Source: JBOHRE01 sp050732635
Lineage (GTDB): Bacteria; Gemmatimonadota; Gemmatimonadetes; Longimicrobiales; RSA9
Assembly (NCBI GenBank): GCA_050732635.1
Contig: JBOHRE010000050.1
Span: forward strand, 1 to 24,662
Reading direction: 5' to 3'
DNA length: 24,662 bases
Position 1 is the stretch's first letter. Every line of letters starts with the position of its first letter. Positions 8,664-14,694 of this stretch are shown here, piece by piece. The notes beneath the pieces are model-generated. The model made no database searches and was not told where the DNA came from. It saw only the letters and a program-made list of their open reading frames with translations. The position numbers and the translations under genes were made by a program.

Positions 8664-9943
8664 TACTGCTCGGCGGCCGTCAGCGCGCTCAGCACCCTCG
8701 CCACGATCCCGTCCATCGCATCGCGTCGAACCCACCGGGAAACGATGATCAGGTCGTTGACCGGGTCGCAGTAGATCATGTTCGTGCCGGCGCCGAGGTG
8801 GACCCATACGTCTTCCGGTGCGCTGGGCAGCAGCTCGCGGCCCGTGTTGAGGAAGAAGTTCATGAAGCCGTAACCGGGATTGGCGGGCGTGGGTGTGGTC
8901 GCCATGGTGATCCATTCCTCGGACAGGATCTGCCGCCCGTCCCAGCGCCCGCGGCGCAGCGTGAGCAGCCCGAAGCGTGCCTGGTCGCGGGCGCTGATGA
9001 ACATGCCGCCACCCCAGTGACCGCCGCCGCTGACCGCCTGTACGGCGCTGCCGTCGATGACGATCCAGGAATTCTCGTAGCCGTGCCAGCGCCAGGTCGG
9101 CGAGGCGGCGATCGGATCCATGACGTGCTCGCGCAGCACTTCCGGTAATGGCCGGCGCCACACGTTGGTCGCCGCCAGCGCGAGCAGGTTCACGCGCACG
9201 TCGTTGTACTCGAAAACGCTGCCCGGCGTGTTGCGTTCGCGGGTCCGCCAGGTGGCTGGCTCGCCGCTCGGCCGGTCGGCCCAGTCCGGCTTGCCCCACA
9301 GCGTGCCCTCCCAGTCGCTGACCTGACGGAGCAGATCGTCCCAGGTGATGCGCCGATTGTGCGCCGAGCTGAACAGCTCGAACGGGGCGACGTCGCCGAG
9401 CCGCTCACCGCCTGCGCCGTCCGCGTTCGCAGCGCGCACACTGCCCGCGATGCCGGCGACCCACGGGGCGGCTACGACCGGCGCCATGTAGCCGGCGACG
9501 GTGTCGCTGACGGCGCCGATCAGCCCGCGGTCGTGGGCCAGGCCGACCGTCGTCGAGAGGAATGACTTGGTGACGCTGAATGTCATGTCGACGCGCTGCG
9601 GCTCACCCCATTCCGCGATGATGTAGCCGTGGCGCAGGATCACGCCGGTCTGCTCGCCGCGCGGCTTGAACGCGCCGATCGCCTCACCGTACGGCTCGCG
9701 GCCGAACGACAGGTAATGCGCTTCCTCGAGATCGCGCGTTCCGGGCGTCTCGCTGTCTCGCGCGAACGCGATTGCTTCAGCGATGAGCGAGGCGTCCATG
9801 CCGACGTCAGCGGGTGCGCGCCGCTCCCACTCGGCGTCCGGTCCGGGATAGTAGCGCGCCGCGCCCGTCTGTGCCGCCGCGGACGAGGGCGGCAGCCCGA
9901 GCAGCGGCAGCGCAAGGCACAGACGGAGCACGCGCGCGTCCAT
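8663..9943 (-). CDS. Secreted serine hydrolase of the beta-lactamase / PBP-like family
   Basis: The 426-residue product starts at ATG 9943, with GGAGG in ideal position on the minus strand. A signal peptide (CLALPLLGLPPSSAAA, cleavage near AAA-QTG) directs export. The SxxK nucleophile motif is S123-V-T-K126 within MTFSVTKSF. A tyrosine motif Y246-N-D lies in FEYNDVRVNLLAL, and later GGHWGGGMFIS and WVHLGAGTN. This is the arrangement of the class C beta-lactamase/esterase superfamily. Many such chromosomal enzymes are esterases or peptidases rather than antibiotic-degrading enzymes, so resistance should not be assumed. The gene is divergent from the S9 peptidase, with 189 bp between starts, and both products are exported. 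Confidence 0.88.
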   Translation of the reverse strand: MDARVLRLCLALPLLGLPPSSAAAQTGAARYYPGPDAEWERRAPADVGMDASLIAEAIAFARDSETPGTRDLEEAHYLSFGREPYGEAIGAFKPRGEQTGVILRHGYIIAEWGEPQRVDMTFSVTKSFLSTTVGLAHDRGLIGAVSDTVAGYMAPVVAAPWVAGIAGSVRAANADGAGGERLGDVAPFELFSSAHNRRITWDDLLRQVSDWEGTLWGKPDWADRPSGEPATWRTRERNTPGSVFEYNDVRVNLLALAATNVWRRPLPEVLREHVMDPIAASPTWRWHGYENSWIVIDGSAVQAVSGGGHWGGGMFISARDQARFGLLTLRRGRWDGRQILSEEWITMATTPTPANPGYGFMNFFLNTGRELLPSAPEDVWVHLGAGTNMIYCDPVNDLIIVSRWVRRDAMDGIVARVLSALTAAEQ

Positions 9944-10023
9944 GATCAGCCTCCAGCCAGGGGTCGCCCGCCAAGATGCACAATGAGCTCTCCGCACGCG
10001 AGCATGCAGGAGCCCGCGAACGA

Positions 10024-10059
10024 CCCCAGCCCCAGCCCGAGCCCCAGCCCCAGCCCCAT
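10024..10059 (+). repeat. Hexamer tandem repeat CCCCAG, six units
   Basis: Six contiguous hexamers read CCCCAG, CCCCAG, CCCGAG, CCCCAG, CCCCAG, CCCCAT. They lie in the 189-bp divergent intergenic region, 73 bp before the peptidase start. They are not part of a credible gene. Confidence 0.9.
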
Positions 10060-10132
10060 TCCCGCACTTGCGGCGCGGCGCGCCCCATGCTCCTGTGGCA
10101 GCGTATCCGAGGAGTGGAGAGGAGGTCGTCAG

Positions 10133-12166
10133 ATGAACCAGGCACTGACACGGGCCGCCCTGCGCGCCGCCCGGCGGATCGGCGCGCCGCTCGGACTCTT
10201 GCTGATCCCGGCCGCCACACTGGCGCAGAGCGGCGCGGCGCTGTTGCCGGAGCAGGTTGTCGCACTGCAGGCGGTCAGCAGCGCGGTGATGTCGCCGGAC
10301 GGCGAACGCATTGCCTTCACATTGACGGAGCCCCGGGATTCAGCCGAAGAGCGCGGCGCCGCGTACTCGGAGCTGCGCATCGTCGCGCGCGCCGGCGGCG
10401 CGTCCCGCGTCGTCGTGGAACGGCCGCGCAGCGCTTCGCACCCGCGCTGGTCACCGGACGGCCGCCGCCTCGCCTTCGTGGCGCGCCTCGACGCGCACGA
10501 CCAGGCGCAGGTCTACACCGTGGATGCGGCGGGCGGCGCACCGCAGCGACTGACCAGCGCTGCGACGGGGGTCGGCACGTTCGAATGGTCGCCCGACGGC
10601 GCGTCCCTCGCCTACACCTCGCCCGTCCCGCGGCCGGAGACCGGTCGCGAGTCGGCGAACGACGTGATCCTCGTGAGCGAGCAGGGCCGGCGCGCCCGCC
10701 TCTGGCTGCAGCCGCTGGCCGGCGAGGCGCGCGCGCTGACGCCGGACACACTGCACGTCGCAGCGCTCGCGTGGGCACCGGACGGCAGCCGGCTGGCCAT
10801 CCAGGCGACGCGCGAGACGGGCGCGGACGCCGACCTGATGCATCGGCGCATCTTCATCCTCACCACGGCGGGCGAGTTGCGGCCGTTCATCGAGACCGAG
10901 GGCAAGCTCGGTCCCATGGCATGGTCGCCAGACGCAGTGCAACTGGCGTGGCTGGGGGCGACGTCCTTCAACGATCCGCTCGCGCAGTCCGTGTTCGTCG
11001 CGTCGGCGGAGGGCGGCCGGCCGCACAATCTGACGCCCGGCTTCGAAGGCAGCGCGACGGATCTGGCGTGGCTCGACGGTGAGACGATCGCGTTCGTGGC
11101 CGCGACGGGCACCCGCGGCGCGCTGCACGCCGTGGCGGCGGCGGGCGGTGACATCGAGCTGCTCGCCGGTGGCGGCGAGGAGGTGGTGGCGGGCGTGAGC
11201 TTCGCGAGGGACGCGCGCAGTTTTGCCGCCGTCGCCCACAGCGCGCGCCATCCGGGCGAGGTCTACACCGGTGAGCTGGCAGGCGCAGGGCGCGTGCGAG
11301 CGCCGGCGACGCTGGCTCGGACGACGTCGCACAACACCTGGCTCGCGGACGTCGAGCTGGGCGAGCAGCGCACCATCGCATGGCGGGGGCCCGAGGGTCT
11401 GCGCATCGAGGGCGTGCTCACGCTGCCGGTCGGCTACCGCGCGGGTGCGCGCTATCCGCTCGCGATCCTGCCACATGGCGGCCCGGAAGGGATCAGCTTC
11501 GATGGCTGGACCACGAATCCGCTGTACCCCGTGCAGGTGCTGGCCGGCCGAGGCTATGTCGTGCTGCAGCCGAACTACCGCGGTAGTGGCGGACGCGGTG
11601 TGGCCTTCAGCAAGGCCGACCACCGCGATCTGGGTGGCAAGGAGTTCGACGACGTACTCGCGGGCATCGACCACCTTTCCGCCCAGGGCATCGTCGACCC
11701 CGAACGCGTCGGCATCAGCGGCACCTCCTACGGCGGCTACTTCTCCGCTTGGGCGGCGACCCGGCATTCCGAACGGTTCCGTGTCGCGATCCCGTTCGCC
11801 GGCCTGACCAACTGGACTTCGTTCACCCTGACCACCGACATCCCGATCGAGATGCAGGCGGTGCACTTCGACCTGTACTGGGACGAGGCGCCCGGGATCT
11901 ACCGCGACCGCTCGCCGATCACGCACATCGAGCGTGCTCGCACGCCCACCCTGATCGGTCATGGCCTGGCCGACGACCGCGTGCACCCCGAGCAATCGCT
12001 CGAGCTGTACAACGCGTTGCGCCTGAAGGGTGTGCCCGTCGAGCTGGTCCAGTACCCGCGTGAGCCGCACGGCCTGCGCGAGCGCGCGCACCAGCTCGAC
12101 TACATGCGTCGCATCATCGAGTGGCTGGACCGCTACCTGAAGCCGGACGGCGCGGTCACGCTGTGA
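10133..12166 (+). CDS. Secreted S9 family peptidase (prolyl oligopeptidase / acylaminoacyl peptidase type)
   Basis: The 677-residue product starts at ATG 10133 after a strong GAGAGGAGG; the longer frame from 9629 only runs through intergenic and antisense sequence. A signal peptide (APLGLLLIPAATLAQS) directs export. Residues about 45-390 form a WD40-like beta-propeller with repeated blocks such as SPDGERIAF, SPDGRRLAF, SPDGASLAY and APDGSRLAI. The C-terminal alpha/beta-hydrolase domain holds the catalytic triad: Ser532 in GTSYGGY, an Asp at 614/615 in GLADDRVHPEQ, and His646 in REPHGL. The enzyme probably cleaves oligopeptides outside the cytoplasm. The stop at 12166 is 176 bp before the attenuator hairpin, so that hairpin could also end this transcript. 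Confidence 0.92.
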   Translation: MNQALTRAALRAARRIGAPLGLLLIPAATLAQSGAALLPEQVVALQAVSSAVMSPDGERIAFTLTEPRDSAEERGAAYSELRIVARAGGASRVVVERPRSASHPRWSPDGRRLAFVARLDAHDQAQVYTVDAAGGAPQRLTSAATGVGTFEWSPDGASLAYTSPVPRPETGRESANDVILVSEQGRRARLWLQPLAGEARALTPDTLHVAALAWAPDGSRLAIQATRETGADADLMHRRIFILTTAGELRPFIETEGKLGPMAWSPDAVQLAWLGATSFNDPLAQSVFVASAEGGRPHNLTPGFEGSATDLAWLDGETIAFVAATGTRGALHAVAAAGGDIELLAGGGEEVVAGVSFARDARSFAAVAHSARHPGEVYTGELAGAGRVRAPATLARTTSHNTWLADVELGEQRTIAWRGPEGLRIEGVLTLPVGYRAGARYPLAILPHGGPEGISFDGWTTNPLYPVQVLAGRGYVVLQPNYRGSGGRGVAFSKADHRDLGGKEFDDVLAGIDHLSAQGIVDPERVGISGTSYGGYFSAWAATRHSERFRVAIPFAGLTNWTSFTLTTDIPIEMQAVHFDLYWDEAPGIYRDRSPITHIERARTPTLIGHGLADDRVHPEQSLELYNALRLKGVPVELVQYPREPHGLRERAHQLDYMRRIIEWLDRYLKPDGAVTL

Positions 12167-12198
12167 CGGACCGCCGCGGCACCGGACTCAGGAGCCTC

Positions 12199-12227
12199 TT
12201 GACCCCGGGCTCGTGGCCCTGTAGCGT
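12199..12227 (+). promoter_or_regulatory. Promoter of the aromatic operon leader
   Basis: TTGACC (12199-12204; 5 of 6 to the sigma-70 -35 box), a 17-base spacer, then TAGCGT (12222-12227, TANNNT type), preceded by TG. The expected +1 is about 12234, the A of the leader-peptide ATG, so the leader mRNA may be leaderless. The probable ilv promoter at the right edge has the same TGTAGC(A/G)T box. Confidence 0.5.
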
Positions 12228-12233
12228 GCCAGT

Positions 12234-12317
12234 ATGAGCGCGCGCCGATTTTACGCCTACGCCTATGCCTACGCGACCCGGACCCCGGGCCGTGGCGGGA
12301 GGCGTATGCGCGGCTGA
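12234..12317 (+). CDS. Tyrosine-rich leader peptide of the aroF-aroQ-tyrA operon
   Basis: A 27-codon ORF, ATG 12234 to TGA 12315-12317. Residues 6-14 read FYAYAYAYA: one Phe codon and four Tyr codons (TAC, TAC, TAT, TAC) alternating with Ala. Then come T-R-T-P-G-R and an Arg/Gly-rich tail. It lies between a probable promoter and an intrinsic terminator, directly before the operon that makes tyrosine and phenylalanine. That is the architecture of amino-acid attenuator leaders such as pheL and trpL. The expected role is to stall the ribosome when Tyr-tRNA (or Phe-tRNA) is scarce, so that the terminator does not form. No Shine-Dalgarno is visible, which fits a leaderless start. The alternating Tyr-Ala run is also a TACGCC hexamer repeat, so chance reading of a microsatellite is the main alternative. 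Confidence 0.65.
   Translation: MSARRFYAYAYAYATRTPGRGGRRMRG
12277..12293 (+). promoter_or_regulatory. Attenuator arms 1 and 2 (hairpin 1:2 and antiterminator strand)
   Basis: CCCGG (12277-12281) can pair with CCGGG (12285-12289). The overlapping stretch CGGGCCGT (12286-12293) can instead pair with GCGGCCCG (12343-12350), the 5' arm of the terminator: seven Watson-Crick pairs and one U-G. The pairings exclude each other. A ribosome stalled on the last two Tyr codons (12264-12272) would cover arm 1. These pairings were read by eye and not energy-minimised. Confidence 0.4.
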
Positions 12318-12341
12318 ACCAGCGGCAGCGCAGCGACGACC

Positions 12342-12375
12342 GGCGGCCCGTGGGTGACCACGGGCCGCCTTTTTT
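12342..12375 (+). terminator. Intrinsic terminator / attenuator before aroF
   Basis: A perfect 12-bp stem (GGCGGCCCGTGG with CCACGGGCCGCC), closed by a GTGA (GNRA-type) tetraloop at 12354-12357 and followed by six T (12370-12375). The T-tract is only on the + strand, so it acts on transcription toward aroF. It lies 25 bases after the leader-peptide stop and 85 bases before the aroF ATG. Confidence 0.92.
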
Positions 12376-12432
12376 ACGCCAGAACGGCGCGCGCCTCTGG
12401 AAGGCCAGGAAAGGCGAAGGGGCCCGGCGCAG

Positions 12433-12460
12433 ACCATCAACCATCAACCATCAACCACAA
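12433..12460 (-). repeat. Heptamer repeat (TGATGGT on the minus strand), four units abutting the aroF ATG
   Basis: Units ACCATCA (12433-12439, 12440-12446, 12447-12453) and ACCACAA (12454-12460) end at the base before ATG 12461. They are the reverse complement of the array after lhr at 8143. The tract occupies the place of the Shine-Dalgarno; the nearest purine-rich segment (AGGAAAGGCGAAGGGG) is about 40 bases upstream of the ATG. Confidence 0.9.
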
Positions 12461-13531
12461 ATGATCATCGTGACCCGACCGGACGCCACCGAAGCGCAAC
12501 TCGACCACATTCGCGAGCGGATCGAATCGTTCGGGCTGCGCACGCACATCTCACGCGGCGAGCAGCGTACGATCATCGGCTGTATCGGCGACGAAGCGGT
12601 GTTGCGGGAGGCGCCGCTGCTGTCGATCCCGGGCGTCGAGTCGGTGACGCCGGTGCTGAAGCCGTACAAGCTGGCATCGCGTGAGTTCGCGGCAGCGCCG
12701 ACGGCGGTGTCGGTCGGCGACACGGCGGCCGCCACGATCGGAGCGCGCGCGCTCGCGGTGATCGCCGGGCCGTGCTCGGTCGAAGGTCCGGAGATGCTGC
12801 TGCACACGGCGCGCGAGGTTCGGGCTGCTGGCGCCGCGCTGCTGCGCGGCGGCGCCTTCAAGCCGCGCACCTCGCCGTACGCGTTCCAGGGGCTGGGCAT
12901 CGCCGCGCTACGCATGCTGGCGGAGGTGCGCGCCGCGACCGGGCTGCCGGTGGTCACCGAGGTCATGGACACGCGGCGGATCGAACTGATCGCGGAGCAC
13001 GCCGATATGCTGCAGGTGGGCGCGCGCAACATGCAGAACTTCGCGCTGCTCGCCGAGCTCGGCCGCGTGCAGCGTCCAGTGCTGCTGAAGCGCGGGCTTT
13101 CGGCGACACTGCGCGAGCTGCTGATGGCGGCGGAATACATCATGGCGCACGGCAACCGTCAGGTCGTGTTGTGCGAGCGGGGCATCCGCACGTTCGAGAC
13201 GGCGACGCGCAACACGCTCGACGTCGCTGCCATCCCGGTGCTCAAGTCGGAGACGCACCTGCCGATCATCGTCGACCCGAGCCACGCCGCGGGGCGTGCG
13301 GACATGGTCGCGCCGCTCGCGTGCGCAGCCATTGCCGCCGGTGCCGACGGCCTGATCATCGAGGTACACCCCTGTCCCGAAGAGGCCACCTCGGATGGCG
13401 ATCAGTCGCTCACGCCCCAGGCGTTTCACGCGCTGATGGCACGGCTGCGCCCGTTCGCGCTGGCCGCGGGACGCACGCTCGCAGCGCCGGTGGGCGTGCC
13501 TGACGACGTCGTGCCGGTGAGCACCGCGTGA
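12461..13531 (+). CDS. aroF: 3-deoxy-7-phosphoheptulonate (DAHP) synthase, type I-beta with N-terminal regulatory domain
   Basis: It catalyses the first step of the shikimate pathway: phosphoenolpyruvate plus erythrose 4-phosphate to DAHP. The 356-residue product closely follows Thermotoga maritima DAHPS. Residues 1-70 form the ferredoxin-like domain (MIIVTRPDATEAQLDHIRER ... VLKPYKL) that binds tyrosine or phenylalanine there for feedback inhibition. The TIM-barrel motifs are GPCSVEG (103-109; Cys105 is a metal ligand), KPRTSPYAFQG (134-144), GARN (187-190), KRG (210-212), CERGIRTFE (238-246), DPSH (272-275) and EVHP (301-304). A C-terminal tail of about 20 residues is extra. ATG 12461 matches the family start; the frame from 12350 translates the terminator and the repeat. 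The stop overlaps the next gene by four bases (GTGA). Confidence 0.96.
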   Translation: MIIVTRPDATEAQLDHIRERIESFGLRTHISRGEQRTIIGCIGDEAVLREAPLLSIPGVESVTPVLKPYKLASREFAAAPTAVSVGDTAAATIGARALAVIAGPCSVEGPEMLLHTAREVRAAGAALLRGGAFKPRTSPYAFQGLGIAALRMLAEVRAATGLPVVTEVMDTRRIELIAEHADMLQVGARNMQNFALLAELGRVQRPVLLKRGLSATLRELLMAAEYIMAHGNRQVVLCERGIRTFETATRNTLDVAAIPVLKSETHLPIIVDPSHAAGRADMVAPLACAAIAAGADGLIIEVHPCPEEATSDGDQSLTPQAFHALMARLRPFALAAGRTLAAPVGVPDDVVPVSTA

Positions 13532-13809
13532 GCCGGGAGGACGCGGCCGCCGAGATCACGCGGCTGCGCGAGGCGGTCGAGCGTATCGATGCCGAGCTGA
13601 TCGAGCGTATCGCCGAGCGCGTGCGGCTGGCGCGTGAGATCGGCCGCCGCAAGCACGCGGCCGGACAGCCGACGCTCGATCCGGCGCGCGAGGCGGCTGT
13701 GGTGCGCCGAGCCGGTGAGCTGGCCCGCCAGGCAGAACTCGATGAGGAAGCCGTGCGCGAAGTGTTCTGGCGCATCATCGGCCTGAGCCGCGACGCTCAG
13801 CGGCATTGA
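13528..13809 (+). CDS. aroQ: Chorismate mutase, AroQ class
   Basis: It converts chorismate to prephenate, the branch toward phenylalanine and tyrosine. The 93-residue all-helical product has the AroQ signature seen in the mutase domain of E. coli PheA: helix 1 with LREAVERIDAELIERIAERVR (active-site Arg31 equivalent to E. coli Arg28), IGRRK (Lys42, equivalent to Lys39), DPAREAAVV (Asp51, Arg54, Glu55, equivalent to Asp48, Arg51, Glu52) and the last helix VFWRIIGLSRDAQ. The GTG start at 13528 overlaps the aroF stop in GTGA, so translation is probably coupled. It is a stand-alone mutase with no dehydratase or dehydrogenase fusion. No ACT domain is present, so the mutase itself shows no sign of feedback control. 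Confidence 0.93.
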   Translation: MSREDAAAEITRLREAVERIDAELIERIAERVRLAREIGRRKHAAGQPTLDPAREAAVVRRAGELARQAELDEEAVREVFWRIIGLSRDAQRH

Positions 13810-13814
13810 CGCAG

Positions 13815-13850
13815 ACCTCAACGTCGACGTCGACCTCAACGCCAACCTCG
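13815..13850 (+). repeat. Hexamer repeat, six units, between aroQ and tyrA
   Basis: Units ACCTCA, ACGTCG, ACGTCG, ACCTCA, ACGCCA, ACCTCG run without a gap into ATG 13851. In the frame of the TTG at 13806 they encode alternating Thr-Ser (one Pro). Confidence 0.85.
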
Positions 13851-14666
13851 ATGACGATCGCAATCCTCGGCCTGGGACTGATCGGCGGCTCGCTGGCGCG
13901 GGAGCTGACGCGTCGCGGGCATGCCGTGAGCGGCTGGGATCGCGATGCCGGGGCGCTCAGCGCGGCGCGGGAAGCGGGTGCGATCCGTGATACGCTCGAG
14001 GTCGACCTGGAGGGACTGCGCGGCGCGGAGGTCGTGCTGCTGGCGGTGCCGGTCGATGCCGGCCGGACGTTGCTCGAGCGGGTGGCGCGCCGGGCGCTGG
14101 CGGCCCGGCTGATCATGGACACGGGCAGCACGAAGCGTGGCATCATCGCAGCCGCCGAGCAGCTGGGCGTCGCCGAGCGATTCGTGGGCGCGCATCCGAT
14201 TGCTGGTCACCATCGCCACGGCTTCGCGGCGTCGCGGGAGAGCTTGTTCGAGCACGCTCGCGTGTTCCTGTGCCCGTGCACGCGCACGCGTGAGGCGGCG
14301 CTCGCCGAAGCGCGCGGCCTGTGGTCGGAGCTCGGTGCACTGCCCGAGGTCGTGGATGCCGAGGAGCACGACCGTCGCCTCGCCTGGGCCAGCCACCTGC
14401 CGCAGGCGTCGGCGTCGGCGCTCGCGCTGTCGCTGGCGCACGCCGGCCTGACGCGGGCCGAGCTCGGGCCGGGCGGCCGTGATGCGACGCGGCTGGCGGC
14501 GAGCTCGCCGGCGATGTGGACGGCGATCGCGCTCGAGAATGCCGATGTGCTGTGCGACGCTCTCGGCGTGCTGGAGGCGAGTCTGGCGGAGCTGCGCGAG
14601 GCGATCCGCCGCGGTGATGCCACCGCGGTCCGCGAATGGTTCGCGGCGGCGGCGGAGTGGCAGTAA
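13851..14666 (+). CDS. tyrA: Prephenate (or arogenate) dehydrogenase
   Basis: It oxidatively decarboxylates prephenate to 4-hydroxyphenylpyruvate with NAD(P)+, the committed tyrosine step. The 271-residue product has a Rossmann motif ILGLGLIGGSLA (5-16), Asp30 at the end of strand 2 (suggesting NAD+), MDTGSTK (89-95), and AHPIAGHHRHGF (114-125) with the conserved catalytic His and substrate-binding residues. The helical dimerisation domain follows. There is no ACT domain. Two starts are possible. ATG 13851 fits the family but has no Shine-Dalgarno. TTG 13806 overlaps the aroQ stop (TTGA) and would add 15 residues, mostly Thr-Ser repeats. Third gene of the aromatic operon; convergent with the PBP gene 28 bp away. 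Confidence 0.94.
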   Translation: MTIAILGLGLIGGSLARELTRRGHAVSGWDRDAGALSAAREAGAIRDTLEVDLEGLRGAEVVLLAVPVDAGRTLLERVARRALAARLIMDTGSTKRGIIAAAEQLGVAERFVGAHPIAGHHRHGFAASRESLFEHARVFLCPCTRTREAALAEARGLWSELGALPEVVDAEEHDRRLAWASHLPQASASALALSLAHAGLTRAELGPGGRDATRLAASSPAMWTAIALENADVLCDALGVLEASLAELREAIRRGDATAVREWFAAAAEWQ

Positions 14667-14694
14667 CGGCGGGGGTCGGGCGTCGGCGCGTCGC

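Noticed and set aside
8663..9943. Antibiotic-resistance beta-lactamase
   Set aside because: Only superfamily motifs are visible; many chromosomal members are esterases or peptidases, so no resistance call is justified.
10451..12091. 546-codon frame antisense to the S9 peptidase
   Set aside because: A mirror frame with no recognisable sequence; the + strand has propeller repeats and a catalytic triad.
12342..12375. Hairpin as a plain terminator of the S9 peptidase gene
   Set aside because: Not excluded, but it lies 176 bases after that stop, with a promoter-like pair and a Tyr-rich ORF in between, which favours an attenuator.
12350..12460. In-frame N-terminal extension of DAHP synthase
   Set aside because: It translates the terminator 3' arm and the heptamer repeat. 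The family start coincides with ATG 12461.
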